DNA of 64,000 nt from Chryseobacterium jejuense (GCF_900100075.1 NZ_FNEG01000003.1:585978-649977), one strand, 5' to 3'; positions 54,216-63,406 are shown, counted from the stretch's first letter. A program made the numbers and translations. Notes: generated by a model not told the origin, from the letters alone.

Positions 54216-54773
54216 TTACCAGTCGTTACTTGTTTCATGCTTTTTGACCATTGCTTCTTTTAATCCAGATATAATAAGCTGAACTCTATCATTAGTTTTT
54301 TCTTTAATATCTGTCCATGCTTTTTTTCCAGGTCCACCTCTACTTGGGTTTGGTGAGTTTTCATTGACAGTTAACAATCCGTAATTAATAGGTCTTGACC
54401 CATCAAAATAGGAGCCTTCATGCACTAAATTATGAATCACATATTTGTAACGACCATCTTTCAAATAAATATTAATTTTGAAATGGATTGTTCCAGTTAC
54501 ACACCAAACTCCCATATATATTTTGTTAGTGTTGTATCTAAAATTTCCATTTCCAGTAATTTCGCCAGTGCTATCATCTTGTATGGTCATAACTTCCCCT
54601 TCATCTTTGAAATTATCAGCAAACCATGATCTAGCCCTATTGTATAGTTCTTTTTTACTTACAGTAGAATCTACTTGTACAACTTCTTCATATTTTAACT
54701 CCTGAGAAAATACTACTATAGAAAACAAGGTAAATATTAGAGCTATTAAGCTTTTTTTTGATTTATATTCCAT
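54216..54773 (-). CDS. Secreted DUF4468-like protein
   Basis: 185 residues with an N-terminal signal (LIALIFTLFSIVVFSQ), so periplasmic or outer-membrane. The mature part (DSTVSKKELYNRARSWFADN, GNGNFRYNTNKIYMG, GTIHFKINIYLKDGRYKYVI) fits DUF4468, a TBP-like fold common in Bacteroidetes and of unknown role. It overlaps the upstream gene by 11 bp, so they are expressed together. Confidence 0.8.
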   Translation of the reverse strand: MEYKSKKSLIALIFTLFSIVVFSQELKYEEVVQVDSTVSKKELYNRARSWFADNFKDEGEVMTIQDDSTGEITGNGNFRYNTNKIYMGVWCVTGTIHFKINIYLKDGRYKYVIHNLVHEGSYFDGSRPINYGLLTVNENSPNPSRGGPGKKAWTDIKEKTNDRVQLIISGLKEAMVKKHETSNDW

Positions 54774-55299
54774 ATTCCGCAGTTGAAATGTTTACTTTGT
54801 AATATTCTGAAGTAAATACCAGCCTTATGCTTACAAGTCCTACCTTATAAAAACATATGTAAGTTTCTTTTGGATTTATTTTGTTTTGTTCTAGGTATTT
54901 CAATAAATGATCAAATGATATAAAAGAAACTGTTTCATTTCCTGCTTCATTTATGCTGAAATTTTTTTGTGGTTTTGTACTGCCATAGTTCATTTGTACG
55001 TTATCATCCATCCAGAATTTCAATAAATCACCTGATTTAACCAGTATAGAATAGCTTACAATACCTCTATCACTATTATTAATTAATATTTCTGAATTTT
55101 CATCATGAAATTTTGTTATATATGATATCGTCTTGAAATTATTGAAATCTATAATCTTGTCCATCTTAAGGTCATATTTACTAATAGCTGTATAATCCTT
55201 AAGAGTAATTATAGACAATACGTCACTTAATTTTAAATTAACTTGGGCAGACGCTGCAATTGAGAAAAACACCAACGTAACAATTAACAATTTTTTCAT
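54763..55299 (-). CDS. Secreted protein of unknown function
   Basis: 178 residues. The signal peptide KLLIVTLVFFSIAASAQ is cut after AQ. I do not recognise the mature domain, which is a mostly beta sequence with an LSDVLSIITLKDYTAI start and YICFYKVGLVSIRLVFTSE near the end. It overlaps the DUF4468 gene by 11 bp, so the two products may act together in the envelope. Confidence 0.7.
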   Translation of the reverse strand: MKKLLIVTLVFFSIAASAQVNLKLSDVLSIITLKDYTAISKYDLKMDKIIDFNNFKTISYITKFHDENSEILINNSDRGIVSYSILVKSGDLLKFWMDDNVQMNYGSTKPQKNFSINEAGNETVSFISFDHLLKYLEQNKINPKETYICFYKVGLVSIRLVFTSEYYKVNISTAEYGI

Positions 55300-55496
55300 G
55301 TATTAATTTTCCCACAAATATATAAATATAAGCTATTTACAATTAACGGTTTCCCGTAAATCTTTAGTTATAGCAGGTTTAACAGAAATTTCAATTAAGA
55401 GATTTCTGTTATGTTTTAAATTAATAAATGCATAAAATAAATAGTGAAATATTATAGATTAATAGTATTTTTACCACTTAATATAAAACAATTACT

Positions 55497-55742
55497 ATGA
55501 AAAAACTAATCATTTTAGCTGCAAGTACAGTTATTGTATTTTCTCTAAGTTCATGCTCTGACCGGGATGAAAATGTTACTCCGCAAGAGTCAGCTATGAA
55601 AAATGGTACAAATTTAAACAAACAAGGAATAAAAGTAAATTCTACTAAAGCAGAATCATCTACTTCTAAACTTACACCACCCATCCAAGGTGATAATCCA
55701 GACGAGACAATTGATCCAACAAAACCGGACAGACCAAGATAG
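55497..55742 (+). CDS. Small lipoprotein of unknown function
   Basis: 81 residues. The N-terminus MKKLIILAASTVIVFSLSSC is a lipoprotein signal with lipobox LSSC (Cys20). The mature 60 residues are polar and low-complexity (Ser, Thr, Lys, Asn) and end in a Pro/Asp-rich tail (IDPTKPDRPR), so it is probably unstructured. Such small lipoproteins are frequent in Chryseobacterium. A strong terminator follows at 55847-55875. Confidence 0.7.
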   Translation: MKKLIILAASTVIVFSLSSCSDRDENVTPQESAMKNGTNLNKQGIKVNSTKAESSTSKLTPPIQGDNPDETIDPTKPDRPR

Positions 55743-55846
55743 TAAGGTTATATCATTAGCTTAGTCGAATCAACTTGTTGATTTCTTCTTTGCTCCCTAA
55801 AAATAGAGCATTAAGATAATAGAACTTTGCGTCAGATTAAAAATAG

Positions 55847-55875
55847 AAAAGGGCAGATCATTGATCTGCCCTTTT
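55847..55875 (+). terminator. Strong 13-bp terminator
   Basis: AAAAGGGCAGATC (55847-55859) pairs perfectly with GATCTGCCCTTTT (55863-55875), 3-nt loop. It lies about 100 bp after the small lipoprotein stop. Confidence 0.85.
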
Positions 55876-55939
55876 CATAAAACCTCACTGCATACACTTA
55901 CCTCAATCTTACGTTTTGGTTTTATATTTTTTTAATGCG

Positions 55940-56012
55940 TGCTATTGACCACCCCATCAAAAATTCTTTGAATTTTTGCCACCCCTCCTCCGGAGTGGAA
56001 TGTTTGTACCTT
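55940..56012. repeat. Dispersed intergenic repeat (CACCCC...GGAGTGG)
   Basis: Reads CCACCCCATC, a palindrome CAAAAATTCTTTGAATTTTTG in two halves, then GCCACCCCTCCTCCGGAGTG. I recognise this word order as a common intergenic repeat in Bacteroidetes genomes. Only one copy is in this window, so dispersal is from knowledge and not seen here. Confidence 0.5.
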
Positions 56013-56040
56013 CAATTGGGATATTAGGCAAGGTTGAATA

Positions 56041-57264
56041 TTAGTTTACTTTTTTGCTTAAACGAATACTGATGATGGTTATTAAGACTGTAATCACTAA
56101 GAATAAAGCACCAATCCACGGAGTACTTCCCAATCCTAATGATGATGTTACAATAAGCCCACCTGCATAAGATCCAATGGCAATACCGATATTAAAAGCA
56201 GCAATATTAATTCCTGATGCTACATCTTCCGTTCCGGGAAGTTCCTTTTCAGCAATCTGTACCACTAAAAGCTGAAGCCCAGGAACCGTTGCAAAAGAAA
56301 GTGCTCCTAAAAAGAACAACGTAATAATACTTAAAACCGGACTGCTTACCGTAAAATAAAAGGCCAATAATGTTAATCCCTGAGCCGCAAACATCCATAA
56401 AAGAGCCTTCAAAGGGTTTTTATTGGCTACTTTCCCACCAATCAGGTTTCCTAGCGCAATCGCAATACCATATATCAACAGGATAAAAGTGACTGTAGAC
56501 TCCTGAAATCCTGTTATTTTCTGTAAAATCGGAGACAGATACGTGAATACTACAAATGTTCCTCCATAACCAGTAGCAGTCATTAAAAAAGCAAAGATCA
56601 AGCGTTTATTCCCTAATACTTTGAACTGACTTTTGATAGATGCTGTTTTTCCGTTCTTTAAATTGTTTGGAACCAATAATAAACTTGCCACCAAACCTAT
56701 CATTCCAAGAATAGAAACTCCAATGAAAGTAGCTCTCCATCCAAAATGTTGTCCTATAAAAGTTCCTAATGGTACTCCTGTTACAATGGCCAGTGTAAGT
56801 CCGGCAAACATAATGGAAATAGCGGTTGCCCTTTTCTCCTCCGGAACCAATGATGCTGCAATAGTAGAGCCAATGGAAAAATAAACACCATGCGCAAATC
56901 CGGTTAATATTCTGGCCAGAACCAGCGTGATAAATCCTGGAGCAATAGAAGCCAATCCGTTTCCGATGACAAATAATAACATAATGGAAACCAAAAGCAT
57001 TTTACGGGGAATTTTCCCTGTGAGTGCTGTTAAAATAGGAGCTCCGATAGCAACTCCTATGGCATAAAGGCTTACCAGTAAACCTGCTGACGGAATCGTA
57101 ATCCCAAGATCACCCGCAACAGTAGGAAGAAGACCTACAATCACAAATTCTGTAGTGCCTATTCCAAAGGCACTGATGGTAAGTGCCCATAAAGCTGCAG
57201 GAAGCCTTTTGCTTTTTACACTTCCTGTTGCAGCATTAATTTGTATTTCTTTTTGATAATTCAT
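56041..57264 (-). CDS. MFS transporter (AraJ/YdhP-like DHA1 family)
   Basis: 407 residues, twelve helices. GIGTTEFVIVGLLPTVAGDL is the family opening, PRKMLLVSIMLL and the ARILTGFAHGVYFSIG antiporter motif C follow. The ATG at 57264 is used; upstream residues are not conserved-looking and overlap an operator-like palindrome. Drug or sugar efflux is the family role. Confidence 0.9.
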   Translation of the reverse strand: MNYQKEIQINAATGSVKSKRLPAALWALTISAFGIGTTEFVIVGLLPTVAGDLGITIPSAGLLVSLYAIGVAIGAPILTALTGKIPRKMLLVSIMLLFVIGNGLASIAPGFITLVLARILTGFAHGVYFSIGSTIAASLVPEEKRATAISIMFAGLTLAIVTGVPLGTFIGQHFGWRATFIGVSILGMIGLVASLLLVPNNLKNGKTASIKSQFKVLGNKRLIFAFLMTATGYGGTFVVFTYLSPILQKITGFQESTVTFILLIYGIAIALGNLIGGKVANKNPLKALLWMFAAQGLTLLAFYFTVSSPVLSIITLFFLGALSFATVPGLQLLVVQIAEKELPGTEDVASGINIAAFNIGIAIGSYAGGLIVTSSLGLGSTPWIGALFLVITVLITIISIRLSKKVN

Positions 57265-57297
57265 TGCATTGTAATTTTGTTGATGTTGACAATGCAA
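57264..57297 (-). promoter_or_regulatory. Inverted repeat at the MFS start
   Basis: TTGCATTG (57264-57271) and CAATGCAA (57290-57297) form an 8-bp inverted repeat spaced by 18 bp over the start codon region. This may be a repressor site. Confidence 0.35.
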
Positions 57298-57364
57298 ATT
57301 TCCGATGAATAATTGTATTATAAAAATTATTTAAATTGTGTTAAATTATCAGAATAATGATAGT

Positions 57365-58318
57365 TTAATTTTCTTTCTCATTCAACCACACCACTTTTTG
57401 TATGGATGAATGGTCTTTCCCAATGATGTCTTTATAAAGTTCCGGCCGTCTTGCATTCAAATATCTGTGCCCTCCTGCCTGAGTAAGTTTTTCGGGAACG
57501 ATAACCGCCGACTCAAAACTGTCTTCAAATGATTGGCACTCTGCAATGACGTCTCCAAAAGGATCAATAATCATCGAACAGCCGTTCTTAAGCTGATCAT
57601 CATCCATTCCAATAGGATTTGAAAAAACAATATAAGCTCCATTGTCGTAAGCCCTTGCCGGGAGCCATTTCATCAACCAATCTCTCCCTTTCATTCCGTT
57701 AAATTCCAGACGTAAAGACGTAGGATCTTCTACCCTATTTTCCCATAGTTGAGGATCTACAAAACCAGCACCTGGCCTTGTGGAAGGCGTACACATGGTA
57801 ACATGAGGCATAAAAATAATATCTGCTCCCAAAAGTTTGGTGGCTCTTACATTTTCAATAATATTGTTGTCATAGCAGATCAGAATGCCGCATTTCCAGC
57901 CCAGAATTTCAAAGACACAGTATTCATTCCCTGGAGTAAGATGGGGATTGATAAAAGGGTGAAGTTTTCTGTACTTGGCTTTCAATCCTGTTTCATCTAC
58001 ACATACATAAGCTTTGAAGAGATTGTTGTTTTCATCCTTTTCAAAAAGCCCGGCCAGAATAACAATTTGGTATTGTTTAGCAATTTGCTGTAGTCTTTGG
58101 ATACTTTCTCCTTCAGGAATAAGTTCTGCAATATCAAGCAGTTGATCTTTGGAAAGGTTTCGGGCAAAAGTATATCCTGTAATGGAACATTCGTGAAAAG
58201 CAATGACATCAGAGCCTTCTGAGGAAGCTTTTTGGGCCAGTTTTTCTATAACTCCCAGGTTATATTCTTTATCGCCACTCTTGTTTTCAAATTGTGCGGT
58301 TGAAATTTTAATATTCAT
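57365..58318 (-). CDS. Nitrilase-superfamily carbon-nitrogen hydrolase
   Basis: 317 residues. The catalytic triad is visible: Glu in AFHECSITGYT, Lys in AKYRKLHPF and Cys in GILICYDNNI. Overall form suits amidases and N-carbamoyl hydrolases of the superfamily. The ATG at 58318 (MNIKISTAQFE) is the natural family start. It follows an AraC gene on the same strand by 63 bp, which probably regulates it. The substrate is unknown. Confidence 0.92.
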   Translation of the reverse strand: MNIKISTAQFENKSGDKEYNLGVIEKLAQKASSEGSDVIAFHECSITGYTFARNLSKDQLLDIAELIPEGESIQRLQQIAKQYQIVILAGLFEKDENNNLFKAYVCVDETGLKAKYRKLHPFINPHLTPGNEYCVFEILGWKCGILICYDNNIIENVRATKLLGADIIFMPHVTMCTPSTRPGAGFVDPQLWENRVEDPTSLRLEFNGMKGRDWLMKWLPARAYDNGAYIVFSNPIGMDDDQLKNGCSMIIDPFGDVIAECQSFEDSFESAVIVPEKLTQAGGHRYLNARRPELYKDIIGKDHSSIQKVVWLNEKEN

Positions 58319-58381
58319 TCTTTTTTTCAGCAAATCTAGGTCAGCCTGCCAAAGAAAAATTGTATAAAACCGACATAAGAA

Positions 58382-59179
58382 TTACAGCTCAATGAAGTTG
58401 ACTGCCATTTTATTTTCAGTATTGGCATACTGTCCGGGAGTAAGTCCTACATTCTTTTTAAATTCTCTAATCAGATGGGATTGATCCGAATATCCGGCAT
58501 GATAAGAAAGAGCAGTCATATTTTCATGACTGATACCTTGATTCATAAGGCTTAAAAAATAATGAAGACGGATAATATTAGTATATTTTTTAGGAGAAAT
58601 TCCAAGATAATCATCAAACTTTCTTTCCAGATGTCGCTCAGAATATCCTGTGAAATTTTCCAAGTCTTTGGATGATACAGAACCTTTGTGCTGAAGAATA
58701 TGTTGTTGAATAGCTGCTATAAGTTGATAATCAGATCCAATTTCTTTTGATATAAACTGAGTGAAAAAGATATTCAAATCATCAATAACTGTTAACGGAT
58801 TCGTTTTATTAAAAAGACTTTCCTGAAAAGGGGTGAACTTGTCCTTTATTACATCTTCCACAGAAATAATCTGATTTTTAACTTCTTTTGCAGAAGTCTT
58901 CAAAAGCATATTTAAGAAATAAGGTTGAAAAACCACTGCTATAAAGGAAAAACTACCTTTTGAATAAAAATCTTTATAGCTGTTCAGTGTCCCATAAAAA
59001 AAAGAAGCTGGTATATGCTCTTCCGAATGATGAGAAAACAGATTCGCATTGGCAGATAAAATCAATCCGCTACTGCCATCAGTAAACAATCTGACGTTCT
59101 TTATATCGTTTCCTTTGTTTTCCAGAATGATATAATGCCGAATGAAGGGTGCCAGATGTTTTGGAGGTGAAATCTGCAT
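58382..59179 (-). CDS. AraC-family transcriptional regulator
   Basis: 265 residues. The N-terminal domain (PPKHLAPFIRHYIILENKG) is a DUF6597-like sensor. The helix-turn-helix pair is YSERHLERKFDDYLGISPKK and ALSYHAGYSDQSHLIREFKK. The ATG at 59179 replaces an upstream TTG. Upstream of and codirectional with the nitrilase-family gene, its likely target. Confidence 0.9.
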   Translation of the reverse strand: MQISPPKHLAPFIRHYIILENKGNDIKNVRLFTDGSSGLILSANANLFSHHSEEHIPASFFYGTLNSYKDFYSKGSFSFIAVVFQPYFLNMLLKTSAKEVKNQIISVEDVIKDKFTPFQESLFNKTNPLTVIDDLNIFFTQFISKEIGSDYQLIAAIQQHILQHKGSVSSKDLENFTGYSERHLERKFDDYLGISPKKYTNIIRLHYFLSLMNQGISHENMTALSYHAGYSDQSHLIREFKKNVGLTPGQYANTENKMAVNFIEL

Positions 59180-59604
59180 GGTCAAATGTACATAAATTTT
59201 TTGCCACAGATACTACAGATTTTTATGGGTTTATTATTAGCCACAAATGCACGAATAAAAAATCATTCGTGCATTCGTGGCGTTTAAAATAATATCATTT
59301 TGATCAAAGATTTCGCAGAATATTAAACCATTAAGATTCTAATACCTTCAGGAAGTAGTTTCCCTATTCTTATCCTCTTAAAAATCTTAGTGGTTCAAAT
59401 ATCCTGCATTCAATTAATAGAAGATCAAATAAACCATACAATAAAAGAATCTGTGCCTTTATGTTTTGCAACACTCCTATCAAAACTTAAAGGGAGACAA
59501 CATATTTTTATCCCATTTGGTAAGGTATTTGAATATTTTACTACAATGAATTCTATTTCTGTGGAATTTTTCACTATTCAACCAATCACTTAAAATATAA
59601 TAAT
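59180..59604. repeat. 425-bp gap with hairpin repeat
   Basis: GCCACAAATGCACGAAT (59240-59256) pairs with ATTCGTGCATTCGTGGC (59265-59281), one mismatch, 8-nt loop. Other words are TTGCCACAGATACTACAGATTT before it and ATCTTAGTGGTTCAAATAT near 59383. The rest is AT-rich. A short plus-strand frame at 59390 has no coding signs. Confidence 0.75.
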
Positions 59605-60111
59605 ATGTCAACACAAAATCTCACCCATCTAGAAGCGATCAGAAAGATCAAAGAACTGTCGGAAAATGCAAAAATATGTATGTTCTGTACAGAATTGGAA
59701 ACGGTACCAGTCAATTCACGTCCTATGACGTTACAGGAAACAGATGACAGCGGTAACCTTTGGTTCATTAGTAGTGGAACCAGCAACAAGAATTTTGAAA
59801 TAAAAGAAGACCGGCGGGTACAACTATTCTTCATGAACAATAAAGATTCTCAATACCTTTCAGTATATGGAAAAGCTTCTGTTTATAAGGATAGGGAAAC
59901 AATAGAAGAAAAATGGTCTCCGTTGGCTAAAGCCTGGTTTGATGGGAAAGATGATCCCAATGTTACGATTATCCGTGTAGAGCCTAAAGAAACCTACTAT
60001 TGGGATACCAAAGCGGGAAAACTGGTCAGTCTCTTTAGTTTTGTTGCGTCAGCAATAACAGGTCATAAAACTAATAATTCTGACGGCGTAGAAGGAAATG
60101 CTATAATTTAA
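59605..60111 (+). CDS. Pyridoxamine-5'-phosphate-oxidase-fold stress protein
   Basis: 168-residue split-barrel flavin-binding protein of the general stress protein 26 family. CMFCTELETVPVNSRPMTLQ, GNLWFISSGTSNKNFEI and VQLFFMNNKDSQYLSVYGKA are characteristic. It probably binds FMN or F420-like cofactor and acts in oxidative or general stress; the enzymatic reaction is unknown. A perfect terminator follows. Confidence 0.88.
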   Translation: MSTQNLTHLEAIRKIKELSENAKICMFCTELETVPVNSRPMTLQETDDSGNLWFISSGTSNKNFEIKEDRRVQLFFMNNKDSQYLSVYGKASVYKDRETIEEKWSPLAKAWFDGKDDPNVTIIRVEPKETYYWDTKAGKLVSLFSFVASAITGHKTNNSDGVEGNAII

Positions 60112-60117
60112 AAAATA

Positions 60118-60147
60118 ATCAACGGCTCAATGTATTGAGCCGTTGAT
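60118..60147. terminator. Perfect 13-bp bidirectional terminator
   Basis: ATCAACGGCTCAA (60118-60130) pairs with TTGAGCCGTTGAT (60135-60147), loop TGTA, between convergent genes. Confidence 0.85.
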
Positions 60148-60162
60148 ACAAGATTAATAATA

Positions 60163-60396
60163 CTAATTTTTTACCTCTTCAATAGATGCTCCAAAATTAA
60201 TATGAAGAACATTTCCGTTAGGTGTTATTAAAGCAGGGACAGATTTTACACCTGCCTTTTCTGCGTCTTTAATTTTACTTTTTTCATGACCCAAGTGGAT
60301 AATTTCAACATTCTCTAATCCTATAAGATTTACAATGTCATGTTCTGCACTAATGCATACAGGACATCCTGCATGATAAAAAATGGACTTTTTCAT
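60163..60396 (-). CDS. Small thioredoxin/glutaredoxin-like protein
   Basis: 77 residues, no signal peptide. SIFYHAGCPVCISAEHDIVN holds the redox motif Cys11-Pro-Val-Cys14 and AGVKSVPALITPNG the cis-Pro loop. Shorter than classical thioredoxin (about 105), in the range of glutaredoxin-like proteins. Only 3 bp follow the DapA-family stop, so it is the last gene of that operon. Confidence 0.85.
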   Translation of the reverse strand: MKKSIFYHAGCPVCISAEHDIVNLIGLENVEIIHLGHEKSKIKDAEKAGVKSVPALITPNGNVLHINFGASIEEVKN

Positions 60397-60399
60397 AAG

Positions 60400-61284
60400 T
60401 TAATTGATAAGGGTTTTAATGATATTTTTTAATTCTTCTGTTTCTTTTTCATGTAATGGCTTTAATGGACTTCTTAAATTCCCGCCGTCTTCACCAAGAA
60501 TATTCAACCCTGATTTCACAGCTCTTGGCAATCCTTTGTTGACAATGAATTTTAAAAGATCAAACTGTTTATAGAAAATAGATTTTGCTTTCTCAAGATT
60601 ACCTTCTTCTACGGCATTGTAAAGACTGATAGTAAGCTCAGGGATAAGATTGGGTGCTGCAGTACACCAGCCTCTTGCTCCAGCAGAAAATGCAGCAAGA
60701 GCCAAAGGATTTGAACCATTATAAAAAGCCACCTCTTCTCCCAGTTCTTTTCTTAAATAATGCATCCTCTGAATATCTCCTGTACTTTCTTTGATCATGG
60801 TAACATTAGGAATTTCAAGCAGTCTTTTTAATAGAGAGGGAGACATGTCTACTCCACTTGTTGTCGGATTATTGTAAGCCATAATTGGAATAGAAATTTT
60901 TTGGGCAACAGCATCATAATGGGCAACAATTTCGTCATCTGTAAGTTTCCAATAGCTCATCGGAATGATCATCACAGCATCAGCTCCTGCTTTCTCCGCA
61001 AATTGGGCATGATGAATCGTTTTCTCTGTGGTAAGATTGGAAACCCCAACAAGAGTTGGAATTCTTCCGTTTACCTGTTGTAAAGTAGCTTCTGTAACCT
61101 CTTCCTTTTCTTCATCAGAGAGATAAGGCATTACCCCTGTGCTTCCCAAAGGAGCAATCCCATGGCTTCCGGAAGTGATTAACCTTTCTACTAAGTGTTT
61201 GAAAAGAGAAATATCTACTTTTTCATTTTCATCGAAAGGCGTTATAGGATAAGCGATAATCCCCTTAAATGGAACATTTTTCAT
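60400..61284 (-). CDS. DapA-family aldolase/dehydratase
   Basis: 294 residues. Schiff-base class I aldolase barrel with PFKGIIAYPITPFDENEKVD, GSTGVMPYLSDEE, the Tyr of IMAYNNPTTSGVD and the Schiff-base Lys of TMIKESTGDIQR. The expected GTTGE reads GSTGV, so true dihydrodipicolinate synthase activity is uncertain. N-acetylneuraminate-, keto-deoxy-sugar- or hydroxyproline-pathway members share this scaffold. Operon with the thioredoxin-like gene, near the cupin and MocR pair. Confidence 0.85.
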   Translation of the reverse strand: MKNVPFKGIIAYPITPFDENEKVDISLFKHLVERLITSGSHGIAPLGSTGVMPYLSDEEKEEVTEATLQQVNGRIPTLVGVSNLTTEKTIHHAQFAEKAGADAVMIIPMSYWKLTDDEIVAHYDAVAQKISIPIMAYNNPTTSGVDMSPSLLKRLLEIPNVTMIKESTGDIQRMHYLRKELGEEVAFYNGSNPLALAAFSAGARGWCTAAPNLIPELTISLYNAVEEGNLEKAKSIFYKQFDLLKFIVNKGLPRAVKSGLNILGEDGGNLRSPLKPLHEKETEELKNIIKTLIN

Positions 61285-61419
61285 GTTTTACTTGTTTAAT
61301 AATTATAAATAATTTGTAGTAAATAGTTTAACCCATCAAGAGAGATGTAAGCTTAAATAAAATTTCAATTGAAAAAGAAAATCAGCCAAAATGGTCTCTA
61401 ATAGTTAAACGCATAAGTA

Positions 61420-61875
61420 TTAAAGGTCTCTACCCTCTTCTTCCCTCAGGGCTACTCCTAAATTCTGAAGCTGTGGAGCATTTTCGCAGGCAATATATTT
61501 GGCAGGTTCCGTATCACTCAGATTCTGGTGCTTATGCCATGCCCATGATGGAATATAAACGGCATCTCCCGTTTCCCAATGCACTCTTTCATCTTCCACT
61601 TCTGTCCATCCTTTTCCTTCAAGTACAAACAATACGGTTTCATAAGTGTGACGATGTCTGTTGGTTTGTTGTCCCGGAAGTAATCCGCCAATCGTCATGC
61701 TAACATTTTTACTGGGAAGATCCACAAAGAAAACCGGGTGTTTCCTTTCTGTTGAAAACTGATTGTGTTCCCCTGCATTTTCTACATTTTTATGAATTAA
61801 ATGAGCTGGTTTTACATACTTTGGTCTTGCATACGTTTCGTGAAAGTCTTTTGAACTGAACTGTTTTTTGTCCAT
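61420..61875 (-). CDS. Cupin-domain protein
   Basis: 151 residues forming a single cupin barrel. The metal motif is RHRHTYETVLFVLEGKGWTE (HxH and Glu) with the second part WETGDAVYIPSWAWHKHQNL. It may be a mononuclear iron dioxygenase or isomerase, or a binding protein. It is divergent from a MocR regulator with overlapping promoters, so it is the likeliest target of that protein. Confidence 0.85.
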   Translation of the reverse strand: MDKKQFSSKDFHETYARPKYVKPAHLIHKNVENAGEHNQFSTERKHPVFFVDLPSKNVSMTIGGLLPGQQTNRHRHTYETVLFVLEGKGWTEVEDERVHWETGDAVYIPSWAWHKHQNLSDTEPAKYIACENAPQLQNLGVALREEEGRDL

Positions 61876-61905
61876 GATTTTAAAATTTAAAGATTCTGTG
61901 CTTTA

Positions 61906-61974
61906 TTGCATGACAAAATTATTTTATATTTGGACTGTTTAAATGATTCAGTTTTTATATAAATAGATAGTCCA
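61906..61974. promoter_or_regulatory. Overlapping divergent promoters, cupin and MocR
   Basis: For MocR: TTG (61906-61908), 16 nt, TATATTTG (61925-61932). For the cupin gene: TAATTTTG on the minus strand (61921-61914). The inverted repeat TGGACT (61931-61936) and AGTCCA (61969-61974) flanks the predicted MocR transcription start. Confidence 0.5.
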
Positions 61975-61975
61975 G

Positions 61976-63406
61976 ATGTTAAGACCTTGGAAATTAGAAT
62001 TCGAAATTGATAAAAAGCTTGATAAAGCAGTTTATTTACAAATAGCAGATACCATTATTGCAGATATCCGCTCCGGAAGATTGAAACCCAGTGATACCCT
62101 TCCTGGCAGCCGGAATCTTGCCACTATGCTGAAAATCAATAGAAATACGGTGGTTGAAGCTTATCAGGTTTTAATGAATGAGGAATGGGTGATTTCTAAG
62201 GAGAGAAAAGGAATTTTTGTTTCGGATCAGCTTCCTGCTTTACACGAAAATAGAACTGAAAGGCTATCCGATGCTTTGGACCACCCCGTGATAACCCATG
62301 GTGCAATAGTTAATTTTGATGATGGTCATCCGGACAGTAAAATAGCTCCGGTAACAGAACTGGCAAGAGCCTACCGCCAGATCTTCGGCATCAAAGCAAA
62401 ATGGCAGATGATGGGCTATGGAGATGAACATGGAGATATAGAATTTCGGAAAATGATCTCTCAAATGTTGAATCATCAGCGAGGAATGCAAATTAACGAA
62501 CAGGAAATATCCATTACAAGAGGAAGTCAAATGGCTATGTTTCTGACCGCTCAAAGTCTTTTAACTTCTGGAGATTATGTTATTGTAGAAGATCCTGGTT
62601 ATCAGCCGGCATGGCAGGCCTTTGAATATTCGGGAGCTCAGCTTCTTCCTGTTTCTGTGGATGAAGAAGGAATTAATGTACAGGCTATTGAAAAACTTTT
62701 ATCTCAGCATAAAAACATCAAAGCAATCTATATTACACCTCACAGGCAGTATCCAACAATGGTTACTTTAAGTTTATCGAGACGTTTAAGGCTGATAGAA
62801 CTAGCCAATCAGCATCATATAACGATCATTGAGGATGATTACGATAATGAATTTCATTTCGGTTACCGCCCTATTCTTCCTCTTTCAAGTTTTCCGGAAT
62901 TGAATTATTATGTATATGTGGGAACTCTAAGTAAGGTGGTTGCTCCAGCATTGAGAATTGGATATCTGGCCACTAAAAATCAGGATTTATTACAAAAAAT
63001 CGGAAGCTTAAGAAAGATCATTGATGTGCATGGAGATGTTATTATGGAGCAGGCCGTTTTGCAACTTATTAAAGAAGGAGCGGTAAAAAAACACATCAGA
63101 AAAGCAACGGCTCATTATAAAAGCAAAAGAGATTTCGTATATAACCTTTTAAATAAGTACATGAAAGATCTCGCTCATTTTACCTTACCTGAAGGTGGAT
63201 TGGCATTTTGGATTGTTCCAAAAACAATACTTGATTGGGATAAAGCTACTTCATTATTATTGGAGAAAAACATTAAGATCATCCATCCAAAGCAATACAG
63301 CCGAAATCATGTCAACGGTTTCAGATTAAGCTATGGTTCTGTTTCAGAAGAACAATTGGAACAAAGTATACAGATTATTGCGGAAGTCTTTACCCAGCTT
63401 TCTTAA
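61976..63406 (+). CDS. MocR-family regulator (GntR HTH plus aminotransferase fold)
   Basis: 476 residues with the same plan as the copy at 21547. A GntR winged helix (VYLQIADTIIADIRSGRLKP; LPGSRNLATMLKINRNTVVE) is joined to a PLP domain (ITRGSQMAMFLTAQSLLTSG; EDDYDNEFHFGYRPILPL; VGTLSKVVAPALRIGY with the PLP Lys). It is divergent from the cupin gene and probably controls it and the DapA-family operon. Confidence 0.9.
   Translation: MLRPWKLEFEIDKKLDKAVYLQIADTIIADIRSGRLKPSDTLPGSRNLATMLKINRNTVVEAYQVLMNEEWVISKERKGIFVSDQLPALHENRTERLSDALDHPVITHGAIVNFDDGHPDSKIAPVTELARAYRQIFGIKAKWQMMGYGDEHGDIEFRKMISQMLNHQRGMQINEQEISITRGSQMAMFLTAQSLLTSGDYVIVEDPGYQPAWQAFEYSGAQLLPVSVDEEGINVQAIEKLLSQHKNIKAIYITPHRQYPTMVTLSLSRRLRLIELANQHHITIIEDDYDNEFHFGYRPILPLSSFPELNYYVYVGTLSKVVAPALRIGYLATKNQDLLQKIGSLRKIIDVHGDVIMEQAVLQLIKEGAVKKHIRKATAHYKSKRDFVYNLLNKYMKDLAHFTLPEGGLAFWIVPKTILDWDKATSLLLEKNIKIIHPKQYSRNHVNGFRLSYGSVSEEQLEQSIQIIAEVFTQLS

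Noticed and set aside
59390..59593. 67-residue plus-strand frame
   Set aside because: Lies in a repeat-rich gap just before the flavin-binding stress gene and shows no domain or start signal.
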